The translations under genes and the position numbers were made by a program. Below, piece after piece: positions 49,658-57,324 of a stretch of DNA of 64,000 nucleotides. Numbering within the stretch: the stretch's first letter is position 1; each line of letters starts with the position of its first letter. Location of the stretch: the NCBI RefSeq assembly GCF_022627955.1, contig NZ_JABXGD010000003.1:310001-374000 (forward strand), written 5' to 3'. The stretch is from Microbacterium sp. C5A9 (GTDB taxonomy: Bacteria > Actinomycetota > Actinomycetes > Actinomycetales > Microbacteriaceae). The notes below the pieces were generated by a model that searched no databases, was not told where the DNA came from, and saw nothing but the letters and a program-made list of their open reading frames with translations.

Positions 49658-50508
49658 CGAGTCCCGCACTCGCGGGGGCGGATGCCGCGGCATCCGCCCT
49701 TCCCGCCTCAGGTCCCCGCACCCCCACGGCCGAACTCCGCCAGGCTCTGCCCCTCGTGACCGTGCGCGACCTCAGCGTCGCGTACGACACCACGACGGTG
49801 CTCGACGGCGTCGACCTCGATCTCTTCCCGGGCGAGATGGTCGCGCTGCTCGGAGCCTCCGGGTCGGGCAAGTCGACGCTGATGCGCAGCCTCACCGGGT
49901 TCGCGCCGATCTCGGCGGGGTCCGTGCGGGTCGCGGGCCACGACGTCACGAACCTCGCGCGCGGCGAGCTGCGCACCCTGCGGTCGGATGTCGGGCAGGT
50001 GTTCCAGCAGTTCAATCTGATCCCGCGCCTGAGCGTGCTGACCAACGTGCTCACCGGCGCACTGCACGGTGCCGGACCCATCAACATGATCGGCGGATTC
50101 TCGAACGCGCATCGTCGCCGCGCGCTCGAACTGCTCGACCGGGTGGGCATCGCGCACAAGGCGGGTGCGCCCGCGCGGTCGCTCTCGGGCGGACAGCAGC
50201 AGCGCGTCGCCATCGCCCGCGCGCTCATGCAGCAGCCCAAGGTGATCCTCGCCGACGAGCCGGTCGCATCACTCGACCCCAAGCTCGCCGACAGCGTGCT
50301 CGACCTGCTGCGCGAGATCGCCACCGACGACGGCATTCCGGTGCTGGTCAGCCTGCACGTGCTGCCGCTGGCCCTCGCGCACAGCGACCGCATCATCGGC
50401 CTGCGGCACGGACGGATGCTGGTCGCCGGCGCCACCTCGCAGCTGGATGCCGCGGCGCTGTCGCCTCTCTACGACGACGACGAGGAGCACGACGATGACG
50501 CTCACTGA
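49654..50508 (+). CDS. phnC: Phosphonate-type ABC importer, ATP-binding protein
   Basis: 284 aa, GTG start. Walker A LLGASGSGKSTLM, signature LSGGQQQRVAIA, Walker B VILADEPVASLDP, switch LVSLHVLPLA. The INMIGGFSNAHRRRALELLDRVGI stretch is characteristic of PhnC. It starts with a ~35-residue Ala/Pro tail before the ATPase domain, which is longer than usual; an internal start is possible. Overlaps the binding protein by 4 and the permease by 14 bases. Confidence 0.93.
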   Translation: MTSPALAGADAAASALPASGPRTPTAELRQALPLVTVRDLSVAYDTTTVLDGVDLDLFPGEMVALLGASGSGKSTLMRSLTGFAPISAGSVRVAGHDVTNLARGELRTLRSDVGQVFQQFNLIPRLSVLTNVLTGALHGAGPINMIGGFSNAHRRRALELLDRVGIAHKAGAPARSLSGGQQQRVAIARALMQQPKVILADEPVASLDPKLADSVLDLLREIATDDGIPVLVSLHVLPLALAHSDRIIGLRHGRMLVAGATSQLDAAALSPLYDDDEEHDDDAH

Positions 50509-51352
50509 CCCTCGCCCCACTGAGCAGTCGAAGGACCGCCCGACCACCCGCCCCGTGCTCGACGCGTCCGAGCGGTCGCGCCTCGAGCGGGCCTTCCGCG
50601 TGCCTCGCGCGCGCTTCCTGATCGGTCTGCCGATCGCCGCGCTGATCCTGATCTGGTCGTTCAACGGCGCAGGGTTCGACTTCGTGAAGCTGGGCGACGG
50701 CGCGATCAACATGGGCGAGTTCCTGTCGCGCCTCTTCCCGCCGGACTTCTCGAAGATCGGCACGATCCTCGCGCTGCTGCTCGAGACGTTCCAGATGGCG
50801 GTCGTCGGCACGGTGCTCGGCGCCGTGCTGTCGCTGCTCGTCGCCTTCGGGGCGTCATCGAACATCGCGCCGACGTGGGTCTACTACCCGACCCGCTGGG
50901 TGATGAACATCATCCGCTCGGTGCCCGATCTCGTGTTCGCGCTGATGTTCGTCTCGGCGGTCGGGCTCGGGCCGTTCGCCGGCATCCTGGCCATGACCCT
51001 CGGGTCCATCGGGTCGATCGGCAAGATCTTCGCCGAGGCCATGGAGCAGGTCGACCGCGGACCCGTCGTGGCGATGCAGGCCGTCGGAGCGTCGAAGCGG
51101 CAGGTCATCCAGTACGGCATCCTGCCGCAGGCCGCGCCCCTGCTCACCTCATACACGCTGCTGCTGTTCGAGGGCAACGTGCGCGGCGCGACGATCCTCG
51201 GCCTCGTCGGCGCGGGTGGCATCGGCCTCGAGCTGACCACTGCGATGCGCATGTACGACTACGGCCACCTCAGCGCCATCATCATCTGCATCATCGTGCT
51301 CGTCACGCTGATCGACCAGGGCAGCGCCCTCATCCGAAGGAGAATCACATGA
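50495..51352 (+). CDS. phnE: Phosphonate-type ABC importer, permease
   Basis: 285 aa, six hydrophobic segments after a ~50-residue cytoplasmic N-terminus. PhnE features: FQMAVVGTVLGAVLSLLVAFGASSNIAP, RWVMNIIRSVPDLVFALMFVSAVGLGPFAGILAM, and EAA loop EAMEQVDRGPVVAMQAVGASKRQVIQYGILPQAAPLLTSY. The stop overlaps the phosphatase start by 4 bases, so transporter and phosphatase are made together. Confidence 0.93.
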   Translation: MTLTDPRPTEQSKDRPTTRPVLDASERSRLERAFRVPRARFLIGLPIAALILIWSFNGAGFDFVKLGDGAINMGEFLSRLFPPDFSKIGTILALLLETFQMAVVGTVLGAVLSLLVAFGASSNIAPTWVYYPTRWVMNIIRSVPDLVFALMFVSAVGLGPFAGILAMTLGSIGSIGKIFAEAMEQVDRGPVVAMQAVGASKRQVIQYGILPQAAPLLTSYTLLLFEGNVRGATILGLVGAGGIGLELTTAMRMYDYGHLSAIIICIIVLVTLIDQGSALIRRRIT

Positions 51353-52113
51353 CCATCGCCGACGTCGACCTCGTGCTCAGCGCCCCCGTGAACCTGCGGG
51401 ATCTCGGCGGCATCCCCATCGACGGCGGAGTGCTGCGCGAAGGCCTCGCGATCCGCACCGACGACCTCGCGTACGTCACGACCGAGGTCGCCGCGCAGCT
51501 GGTCGCCGGCGGGCTCACGGCCGTCATCGATCTGCGTTCGCCGCTCGAGGTCTCGGTCACCGGGCGCGGGCCGCTCGCAGAGTATCCCGTCGCGTACCAC
51601 CACCTGCCGCTGATCGCGGATGTCGGACGCTCGATGGGCGACGAGGGCCCGGAGCTCAGCCACGAGGGCATGGCGCAGATGTACCTGCGCATGGTCGAGG
51701 TCGCGGCGCCCCAGCTCGTGACGGCGCTCAGCGTGATCGCGCACACGCCGGGGGCCGCGGCGTTCCACTGCGCGGCCGGCCGCGATCGCACCGGTGTGCT
51801 CGCGGCCATGCTGCTGCTCGCCCTGGGTGCGCAGGATGACGACATCGTCGCCGACTACGCCCGCACGGGCGACAACATGGTGGCGATCATGCAGCGCACG
51901 GCCCCGGTGATGGGCGCGATGTGGAAGGCACTCGGCTTCGATGCCTCGGCCGTCGACAAGACGTCGTCGCTGCTGGAGGGCTCGATGGACGTGTCGATGC
52001 GCACGCTCCTCGACACGCTGCGCGCCCAGCACGGCGACCCTCTCGGTCCGCTGCGCGCGGCCGGGCTGTCTGAGGCGACCATCCAGCGGCTGCGCGAACG
52101 GGCGCGGGTCTGA
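51349..52113 (+). CDS. Protein-tyrosine-phosphatase-like phosphatase
   Basis: 254 aa, cytoplasmic. NLRDLGGIPIDGG (about 15-27) and HCAAGRDRTG (His140-Cys141 to Arg147) are the two marks of the bacterial Tyr_phosphatase3/LppA group; Cys141 is the nucleophile and Arg147 binds phosphate. Asp in the MYLRMVE region may be the general acid. Such enzymes hydrolyse phosphotyrosine, phosphoinositides or small phosphoesters. Its overlap with phnE and the following TetR gene ties it to the imported phosphorus compound, so a small-molecule substrate is more likely here than a protein (inference). Confidence 0.9.
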   Translation: MTIADVDLVLSAPVNLRDLGGIPIDGGVLREGLAIRTDDLAYVTTEVAAQLVAGGLTAVIDLRSPLEVSVTGRGPLAEYPVAYHHLPLIADVGRSMGDEGPELSHEGMAQMYLRMVEVAAPQLVTALSVIAHTPGAAAFHCAAGRDRTGVLAAMLLLALGAQDDDIVADYARTGDNMVAIMQRTAPVMGAMWKALGFDASAVDKTSSLLEGSMDVSMRTLLDTLRAQHGDPLGPLRAAGLSEATIQRLRERARV

Positions 52114-52745
52114 TGACGGTCGTCGATCAGGATGCCGGGGTGACGGTGCGCCGTCGCCCCGGTCGTCCGCGTGATGAGGACATGGACGGTCAGATCGTGG
52201 CCGCCACGCTGGCGATCATCGACGCCGGGCAGGAGGTGACGGTCAGCCGCGTGGTCACGCAGAGCGGAGTGAGCCGTGCGGCCCTGTACCGGCGGTGGCC
52301 GTCGCTGACGACCCTGATCGCTGCGGCCCTCGATGTCGGACGCACGGTTCCGCCCGAGTACCCCGATGACGTCGATCTTCGCGATGCGCTGTTCGACGGG
52401 CTCGGTCTGGGCGAGAGCGGAGTGGCGCTGTCGGTCGCGGCATCCGGATACTCCGAGGAGCGGTTCCGCCAGCGCATCCGCCTCGTCATGGCAGACCGCG
52501 CGCTGCAGAAGGCGTACTGGCAGTCGCACGTCTCGCGGCGGCGGGTGCCGTTGCTGAACGCGCTGCGCGCCGGCATCCATCGCGGTGAGCTGCGGTCCGA
52601 TCTCGACGTCGAGGCCTGCTTCGACGCGATCGCCGGAGCCGCGTACTACCAGGTCGTCGTCCGCGGCGACCGCATGGACGACCCGGCCGTCGCGACGCGC
52701 ATGCGGGCCGCGGTCGAGGTCGTGTGGCGCGGGATGGTGGCCTGA
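52113..52745 (+). CDS. TetR-family regulator of the phosphonate-type locus
   Basis: 210 aa. Basic N-terminal tail (VTVRRRPGRPRDEDMDG) then a TetR HTH at about 22-68 (IVAATLAIIDAGQEVTVSRVVTQSGVSRAALYRRWPSLTTLIAAAL), and a C-terminal TetR_C-type domain. Its ATG lies in the TGATG of the phosphatase stop, so it is the last gene of the phnDCE-phosphatase operon and probably a repressor of it. I do not see a PhoP-type box or an obvious TetR palindrome in the promoter region upstream of phnD other than the TGTTC...GAACA element. Confidence 0.9.
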   Translation: MTVVDQDAGVTVRRRPGRPRDEDMDGQIVAATLAIIDAGQEVTVSRVVTQSGVSRAALYRRWPSLTTLIAAALDVGRTVPPEYPDDVDLRDALFDGLGLGESGVALSVAASGYSEERFRQRIRLVMADRALQKAYWQSHVSRRRVPLLNALRAGIHRGELRSDLDVEACFDAIAGAAYYQVVVRGDRMDDPAVATRMRAAVEVVWRGMVA

Positions 52746-52754
52746 GGCCGGCGC

Positions 52755-55283
52755 TCACGCCTCCGGGCTCGGCACCACCGGCACGGCATCCGTCCGCACC
52801 CCGGGGTGGTCGCGCTCGAGCGCGGCGCCCTCCATGTCGACGTTGGGAAGGATGCGGTCGAGCCACCGCGGCAGCCACCACGCCGAGCGGCCGAGCAGGT
52901 GCATGAGCGCCGGCATGAGCAGCATCCGCACGACGAAGGCGTCGAGGAGCACGCCGAAGGCGAGGCCGAATCCGATCGAGCGGATGATCGTCGACTCCGA
53001 GAAGATGAACCCGCCGAACACAGAGACCATGATGAGCGCGGCGGCGATGACGACCGAGCGACCGGCGCGGAAGCCCTGGGCGACGGCATCCCGAGCCGAG
53101 GCTCCGTGCACGTACGCCTCGCGCATTCCCGAGGCGAGGAACAGCTGATAGTCCATCGCGAGCCCGAACAGGATGCCGACGAGGATCACCGGCAGGAAGC
53201 TCAGGATCGGCCCCGTGCTGTGGAGTCCGATCAGGTCGGCGCCCCAGCCGAACTGGAACACCGCCACGATCAGGCCATAGGTCGCGAAGAGCGAGAGCAC
53301 GAACCCTCCGGTCGCGATGATCGGCACCAGCAGCGAGCGGAACACGACGATCATGATGAGCAGCGAGAGGCCGACGACGACCACGAGGTAGATCGGCAGC
53401 ACACCGGCGAGGGCCTCGGAGATGTCGATGTTGATCGCGGCCTGGCCGGCCACCCCGAGCGTGATGCCGCCGTCGAGCTGCGGCAGAGCCCGGATGTCCT
53501 GCACGAGCCTCTCGGTCGACGAGCTGTTCGGTCCTTCGGCCGGCAGCACCTGGAAGGCGAGCAGGGTGTTGTCGTCGGATGCGGCGATGGGGGCGACCGC
53601 GACGACGTCGTCCTGATCGGAGAGCGTCTGCGCGATCTCGACCTGGGTCGCGAGCAGGTCGTCGTCGCTCACGGCGTCGTCGAGGGTCGCGGTGACGAGC
53701 AGCGGACCGTTCGCGCCTTCGCCGAACTGCTCGTCGACGATGTGGAACGCGCGGTAGCTCGTCGAGTCCGACGGCTCGCTCGCACCGTCGGGCAGTCCGA
53801 GACGCATCGACATCGAGGGGATGGCGACGATCAGCAGGGCGACGACGCTCACGATCACGGTGGTGATCGCGCGCAGAGTCGACATCTGCCGCACGGGCGT
53901 GCCCGCGGCGTGCGGCTGACCGATCGTCGTGCGGGCCTTCTTGCTGAGCAGGCGCGTGCCGACGAGGCCGAGCACCGCGGGGGCGAGCGTGATCGCGACG
54001 AGCACGGCGACCGCGACGCAGACCGCGCCGACGGTGCCCATGAGCCCGAGGAACGGGACGCCGGTGACGTTGAGGGCGAGCAGCGCGACGATGACCGTGG
54101 TTCCGGCGAACACGACGGCGGTACCCGAGGTGCCGGTCGCGAGGCCGATGGATTCGCGCACCGGAACGCCGTTGAGCAGCTGCTTGCGGTGTCGGTTGAC
54201 GATGAAGAGCGAGTAGTCGATGCCGACGGCGAGGCCGAGCATGACACCGAGCACCGGGGTGACGGATGCCATGTCGACGACACCCGAGAAGGCGAGGGAG
54301 GCGGTCACGCCGACGCCGACGCCGACCACCGCCGTGACGATCGGCAGGGCCGCGCCGATGAGGGTGCCGAGCATCACGATCAGCACCACGGCGGCGAACG
54401 CGAGGCCGATCGCCTCTCCGACGCCGAAGATCTCGGGCACACCCTGCGCGATGTCGGTGCCGAAGTCGACCTCGACGCCGTCGATCGACGACGATGCGAA
54501 GTGGTCGATCGTGCCCTGCTTGACCTCTTCGGAGAGCTCGAGGCGGGGGTCTTCGAACGAGACGTTGACGATGGCCGTCGAGCCGTCGTCGGAGACGACG
54601 CCGATGCCGTTCGTGAGGTCGAGGAGTGTGGAGCCGAGCTCGACCTGCTCGGCGTTGTCGGCGAGCTCGGTCCGCGAGTCGTCGATCGTCCTCTGCTGTG
54701 CGTCGACCTCGGCGAGCTGGGACTCGAGTGCCGAGAGCTGCGCGTCGAGAGCGGCGAGCTGCTCGGCCGGGGCGCCCGCGGCGTCGGCCTGCGCGCGTGC
54801 GGCCGTGAGCTGCTCGAGTCCGGCGTCGAGCTGCGCGCGCCCGGCGTCGAGCTGGGCCTGGCCGGCATCGAGCTGGGTCCGCCCGTCGGCGATCTGCTTC
54901 TCGCCGTCGGCCAGCTGCTGCGCCTGATCGGCCTGCTGCTGCTGGGCGTCGAACGGGTCGACGACCGAGGCCACGCCGTCGAGGTCTTCGGCGCTCGCCG
55001 CCAGTGCGGAGATCTGCTGCTTCTGGTCGTCGGTGAAGGCCGAGCCGTCGGTCGTCTGATAGACCACGGTGCCCGTGCCGCCCGCGGTGTCCGGCAGCTT
55101 CTCGGCGAGCTGGTCGGTCACGGCACCCGATGCGGTGCCGGGGATGTCGAAGCTGTTGCTCAGGGTGCCGCCGAGCGTGAGGAACGCGCCGACGCCGATG
55201 CCGAGGATCACGATCCACGAGACGATCACCGTCCACGCCTTGCGCGCAGCGAGGGAACCCAGACGGTAGAGCAGTGCAGCCAC
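52755..55283 (-). CDS. MMPL-family RND-type exporter
   Basis: 842 aa, twelve hydrophobic segments in two blocks of six, each after one membrane helix and a soluble extracytoplasmic loop. Block 1 has LGVMLGLAVGIDYSLFIVNRHRKQL and block 2 ILVGILFGLAMDYQLFLASGMREAY; the Asp-Tyr pairs carry protons as in MmpL3. The first soluble loop holds a Gln/Ala/Leu-rich coiled coil with LDAGQAQLDAGRAQLDAGLEQ repeats. Exports lipids or hydrophobic drugs by proton antiport. Divergent from a TetR repressor at 55353. Confidence 0.93.
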   Translation of the reverse strand: MAALLYRLGSLAARKAWTVIVSWIVILGIGVGAFLTLGGTLSNSFDIPGTASGAVTDQLAEKLPDTAGGTGTVVYQTTDGSAFTDDQKQQISALAASAEDLDGVASVVDPFDAQQQQADQAQQLADGEKQIADGRTQLDAGQAQLDAGRAQLDAGLEQLTAARAQADAAGAPAEQLAALDAQLSALESQLAEVDAQQRTIDDSRTELADNAEQVELGSTLLDLTNGIGVVSDDGSTAIVNVSFEDPRLELSEEVKQGTIDHFASSSIDGVEVDFGTDIAQGVPEIFGVGEAIGLAFAAVVLIVMLGTLIGAALPIVTAVVGVGVGVTASLAFSGVVDMASVTPVLGVMLGLAVGIDYSLFIVNRHRKQLLNGVPVRESIGLATGTSGTAVVFAGTTVIVALLALNVTGVPFLGLMGTVGAVCVAVAVLVAITLAPAVLGLVGTRLLSKKARTTIGQPHAAGTPVRQMSTLRAITTVIVSVVALLIVAIPSMSMRLGLPDGASEPSDSTSYRAFHIVDEQFGEGANGPLLVTATLDDAVSDDDLLATQVEIAQTLSDQDDVVAVAPIAASDDNTLLAFQVLPAEGPNSSSTERLVQDIRALPQLDGGITLGVAGQAAINIDISEALAGVLPIYLVVVVGLSLLIMIVVFRSLLVPIIATGGFVLSLFATYGLIVAVFQFGWGADLIGLHSTGPILSFLPVILVGILFGLAMDYQLFLASGMREAYVHGASARDAVAQGFRAGRSVVIAAALIMVSVFGGFIFSESTIIRSIGFGLAFGVLLDAFVVRMLLMPALMHLLGRSAWWLPRWLDRILPNVDMEGAALERDHPGVRTDAVPVVPSPEA

Positions 55284-55352
55284 GACGATCTCCTTCAGAC
55301 GAACTGATCATACGGTGCGTCTCGTCTAGAGTTCTGTGGTTATCCTGAACGT

Positions 55353-55925
55353 GTGGTGAACGAGCATCGGAGCGGACCCGTGCGCAGCACGGCTGCCCGT
55401 GAGGCGATCCTCGACGCGACCTCGCGCCTGTTCCACAATCAGGGATACGACCGGCTGACGATCGAGGGCATCGCGAAGGAGGCCGGCGTCGGCAAGCAGA
55501 CGATCTACCGGTGGTGGCCGTCGCGCGGAGCCCTGATCGGCGAATGCCTCGCCGAAGGACGCCTGATCCCCGTCGATTTCATCGTCCCCGACACCGGAGA
55601 CCTCTCCGCCGACGTCGAGACCTGGCTGCGCAGCGTGCTCTCCATCCTCGAAGCGCCCGAGGGCGGTGCCCTGCTCCGGTCGCTGGTCGCGGCGGCCACC
55701 GAGGATGCCGGTGTGGGCGCCCACCTGGGCGACAGCCTCGGCGTCGAGAAGTACCTGACCGAGCGCCTGCGCGGCGGCATCCGCGACGGGCAGCTCTCGA
55801 CGGGAGCCCCCGTCGAACAGCTCGGACGTGCGATTCTCGGTGCGATCATCGTCGAGTCGCTCGGGCGTGAGGAGCACGACCCCGAGTCGATCGTCGAGTT
55901 GACGCGCTACCTGTTCCGGCGCTGA
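55353..55925 (+). CDS. TetR-family repressor divergent from MMPL exporter
   Basis: 190 aa, GTG start. TetR HTH at about 12-60 (TAAREAILDATSRLFHNQGYDRLTIEGIAKEAGVGKQTIYRWWPSRGALIGECL) with a TetR_C-like C-terminus. TATCCT (55341-55346) is 6 nt before the GTG at 55353, indicating a leaderless transcript. The 69-base gap to the divergent MMPL gene contains GTTC...GAAC inverted halves that could hold its operator. Confidence 0.92.
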   Translation: MVNEHRSGPVRSTAAREAILDATSRLFHNQGYDRLTIEGIAKEAGVGKQTIYRWWPSRGALIGECLAEGRLIPVDFIVPDTGDLSADVETWLRSVLSILEAPEGGALLRSLVAAATEDAGVGAHLGDSLGVEKYLTERLRGGIRDGQLSTGAPVEQLGRAILGAIIVESLGREEHDPESIVELTRYLFRR

Positions 55926-55950
55926 CGCCGACCGCGGTGGCGTGCTGCCG

Positions 55951-56160
55951 TCATGCCGACGGCGTCTCCGAGCACGCGGCGGCTCGACGCCGCTCCGCAC
56001 GCCAGTCCGCTGCGCCCCGGACGAACATCGCGGCAGCGCCGGCGAACGTCACGACGACGGTCAGGATCGACCACCACTCGGGCTGCACGGTCGGCAGAAT
56101 GAGCATCGACGCACCGAGGCTCGATGCTCCTCCGAGGAACCAGAATCCGGACTCGTCCAT
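55951..56160 (-). CDS. Small two-helix membrane protein
   Basis: 69 aa. Two hydrophobic stretches (FWFLGGASSLGASMLILP, about 6-23, and WWSILTVVVTFAGAAAMFV, about 30-48), then a basic tail RGAADWRAERRRAAACS. The frame continues upstream but coding features begin here; TATGCT (56172-56167 on the minus strand) stands 6 nt before the ATG, which is the leaderless pattern of many genes in this window and decides the start. Family not recognised. Confidence 0.6.
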   Translation of the reverse strand: MDESGFWFLGGASSLGASMLILPTVQPEWWSILTVVVTFAGAAAMFVRGAADWRAERRRAAACSETPSA

Positions 56161-56222
56161 CTGGGCAGCATAGCGCTCGCAGGACGACGGACATGCGTCG
56201 GAACCGTCGCGCCGACACGACG

Positions 56223-56930
56223 TCATCTCGCGGCCACCGAGCGGCCACCGGTCTGCGCCTGCCGACCCGATCGATGCCCGTGCGCCCACGAACCGGCATC
56301 CGCTGTGCGTCGACGCCTCGCGTGCGACGTGTGCATCTCGTCGACCGCCGCATCGACGCGGCTCCGCCGGGAGGCGAGAACGAGTTCGGTGCCGGCGCCG
56401 CTCTCTTCGACGGTGACGCGTCGGCTCTCGGCGATGCGGCTCATGGCGCCGACCGCGAAGCCGCGCAGGAACCCGCTGCGAGCACGCCGCTTCACCCCCT
56501 CGCGCTGATCGACGTAGAAATCGCGATGCTCGAGCCACCAGCTGCGCATGGCGACCATCGCCTGCACCTGCAGGCTGGCCGTCAGCGTCTGGACCTGGCT
56601 CACATCCGACGAATGCCCGACCAGGAGCAGACCCGCGATCGGCGGGTACTCGGCGAGCAGCGGACGCACCGCGCCGAGCGCGGTGGCCACACCGATGCCG
56701 ATCTCGCGCAGATCCTTCGCGTAGACGCCGCGGAACAGCATCCGCTCGGTGACGATCTGCTCCTGTGCCTGCCCGAGAAGCCCCCGTCGTTCGTCGATCT
56801 GCGCCTGCTCGATCCCGTACTTCACGATGAGTCGCTCGGCGTGCTCGGTCAGAGCCTCGGCCTCTTCGGGCGTGGTGCTCTCGGCCTTCGCCAGCAGTTT
56901 GGCGATCAGGTCGAGTTTGGCTTCGGTCAT
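56223..56930 (-). CDS. DUF2786-domain protein
   Basis: 235 aa. The N-terminal ~40 residues (AKLDLIAKLLAKAESTTPEEAEALTEHAERLIVKYGI) are the DUF2786 signature; the central part (about 45-200) resembles the DUF7168-type extension seen in actinobacterial and phage members. The last ~35 residues are a basic tail (HARRRRTADAGSWAHGHRSGRQ). AAGGGGGATGCC precedes the ATG. Function unknown; phage relatives suggest nucleic-acid contact, which the basic tail would support. Confidence 0.85.
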   Translation of the reverse strand: MTEAKLDLIAKLLAKAESTTPEEAEALTEHAERLIVKYGIEQAQIDERRGLLGQAQEQIVTERMLFRGVYAKDLREIGIGVATALGAVRPLLAEYPPIAGLLLVGHSSDVSQVQTLTASLQVQAMVAMRSWWLEHRDFYVDQREGVKRRARSGFLRGFAVGAMSRIAESRRVTVEESGAGTELVLASRRSRVDAAVDEMHTSHARRRRTADAGSWAHGHRSGRQAQTGGRSVAAR

Positions 56931-57180
56931 GGCATCCCCCTTGGATCTGTGATGCCTCGAATCCTTCGCCGGGGTACCTACATTCGGGTACCGGATTCCA
57001 GGGTCCGTGGACGAACCCGGGTCACGGGTGCCGGTGCAGAAGAGGACGCCGCGCGGTCGGACGGGCACGGGTTCGGACCCGGCCGTCGACACGTCGCCAC
57101 ATCGGTCGGGTGCACCGGGCTGTCGCCCGCCCACTCCGAAATCGTGCCCGGCCGAGCACGGCAGGGAGGAGGGCTCCGCC

Positions 57181-57324
57181 TCAGCCGAAGATCAGCGTCA
57201 GCACGGTCGCGCCGCCGCCGCCGAGGATCAGCGCGACGATGACCGTCCAGGCGACGATGCGGATGCGCCGGTTGCGCTTCTCGCCGAGGTCGCCGTAGTC
57301 CTCGCTCAGGCCGTCGCCGCTCAT
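57181..57324 (-). CDS. Small single-helix membrane protein downstream of purL
   Basis: 47 aa. An acidic N-terminus ([22 protein letters not shown]) and one membrane helix ([23 protein letters not shown], about 25-47). Its ATG overlaps the purL TGA (ATGA), so it is translated with PurL. Similar small genes follow purL in other Microbacteriaceae in my recollection; role unknown. Confidence 0.75.
   Translation of the reverse strand: MSGDGLSEDYGDLGEKRNRRIRIVAWTVIVALILGGGGATVLTLIFG

Noticed and set aside
52806-55307. 833-codon open frame opposite the MMPL gene
   Set aside because: Antisense shadow with extreme His/Glu/Arg composition; the minus strand holds an unmistakable MMPL exporter.
56964-56995. 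Two GGGTACC motifs before the DUF2786 gene
   Set aside because: Short restriction-site-like palindromes; no promoter relation or further copies to support an operator.
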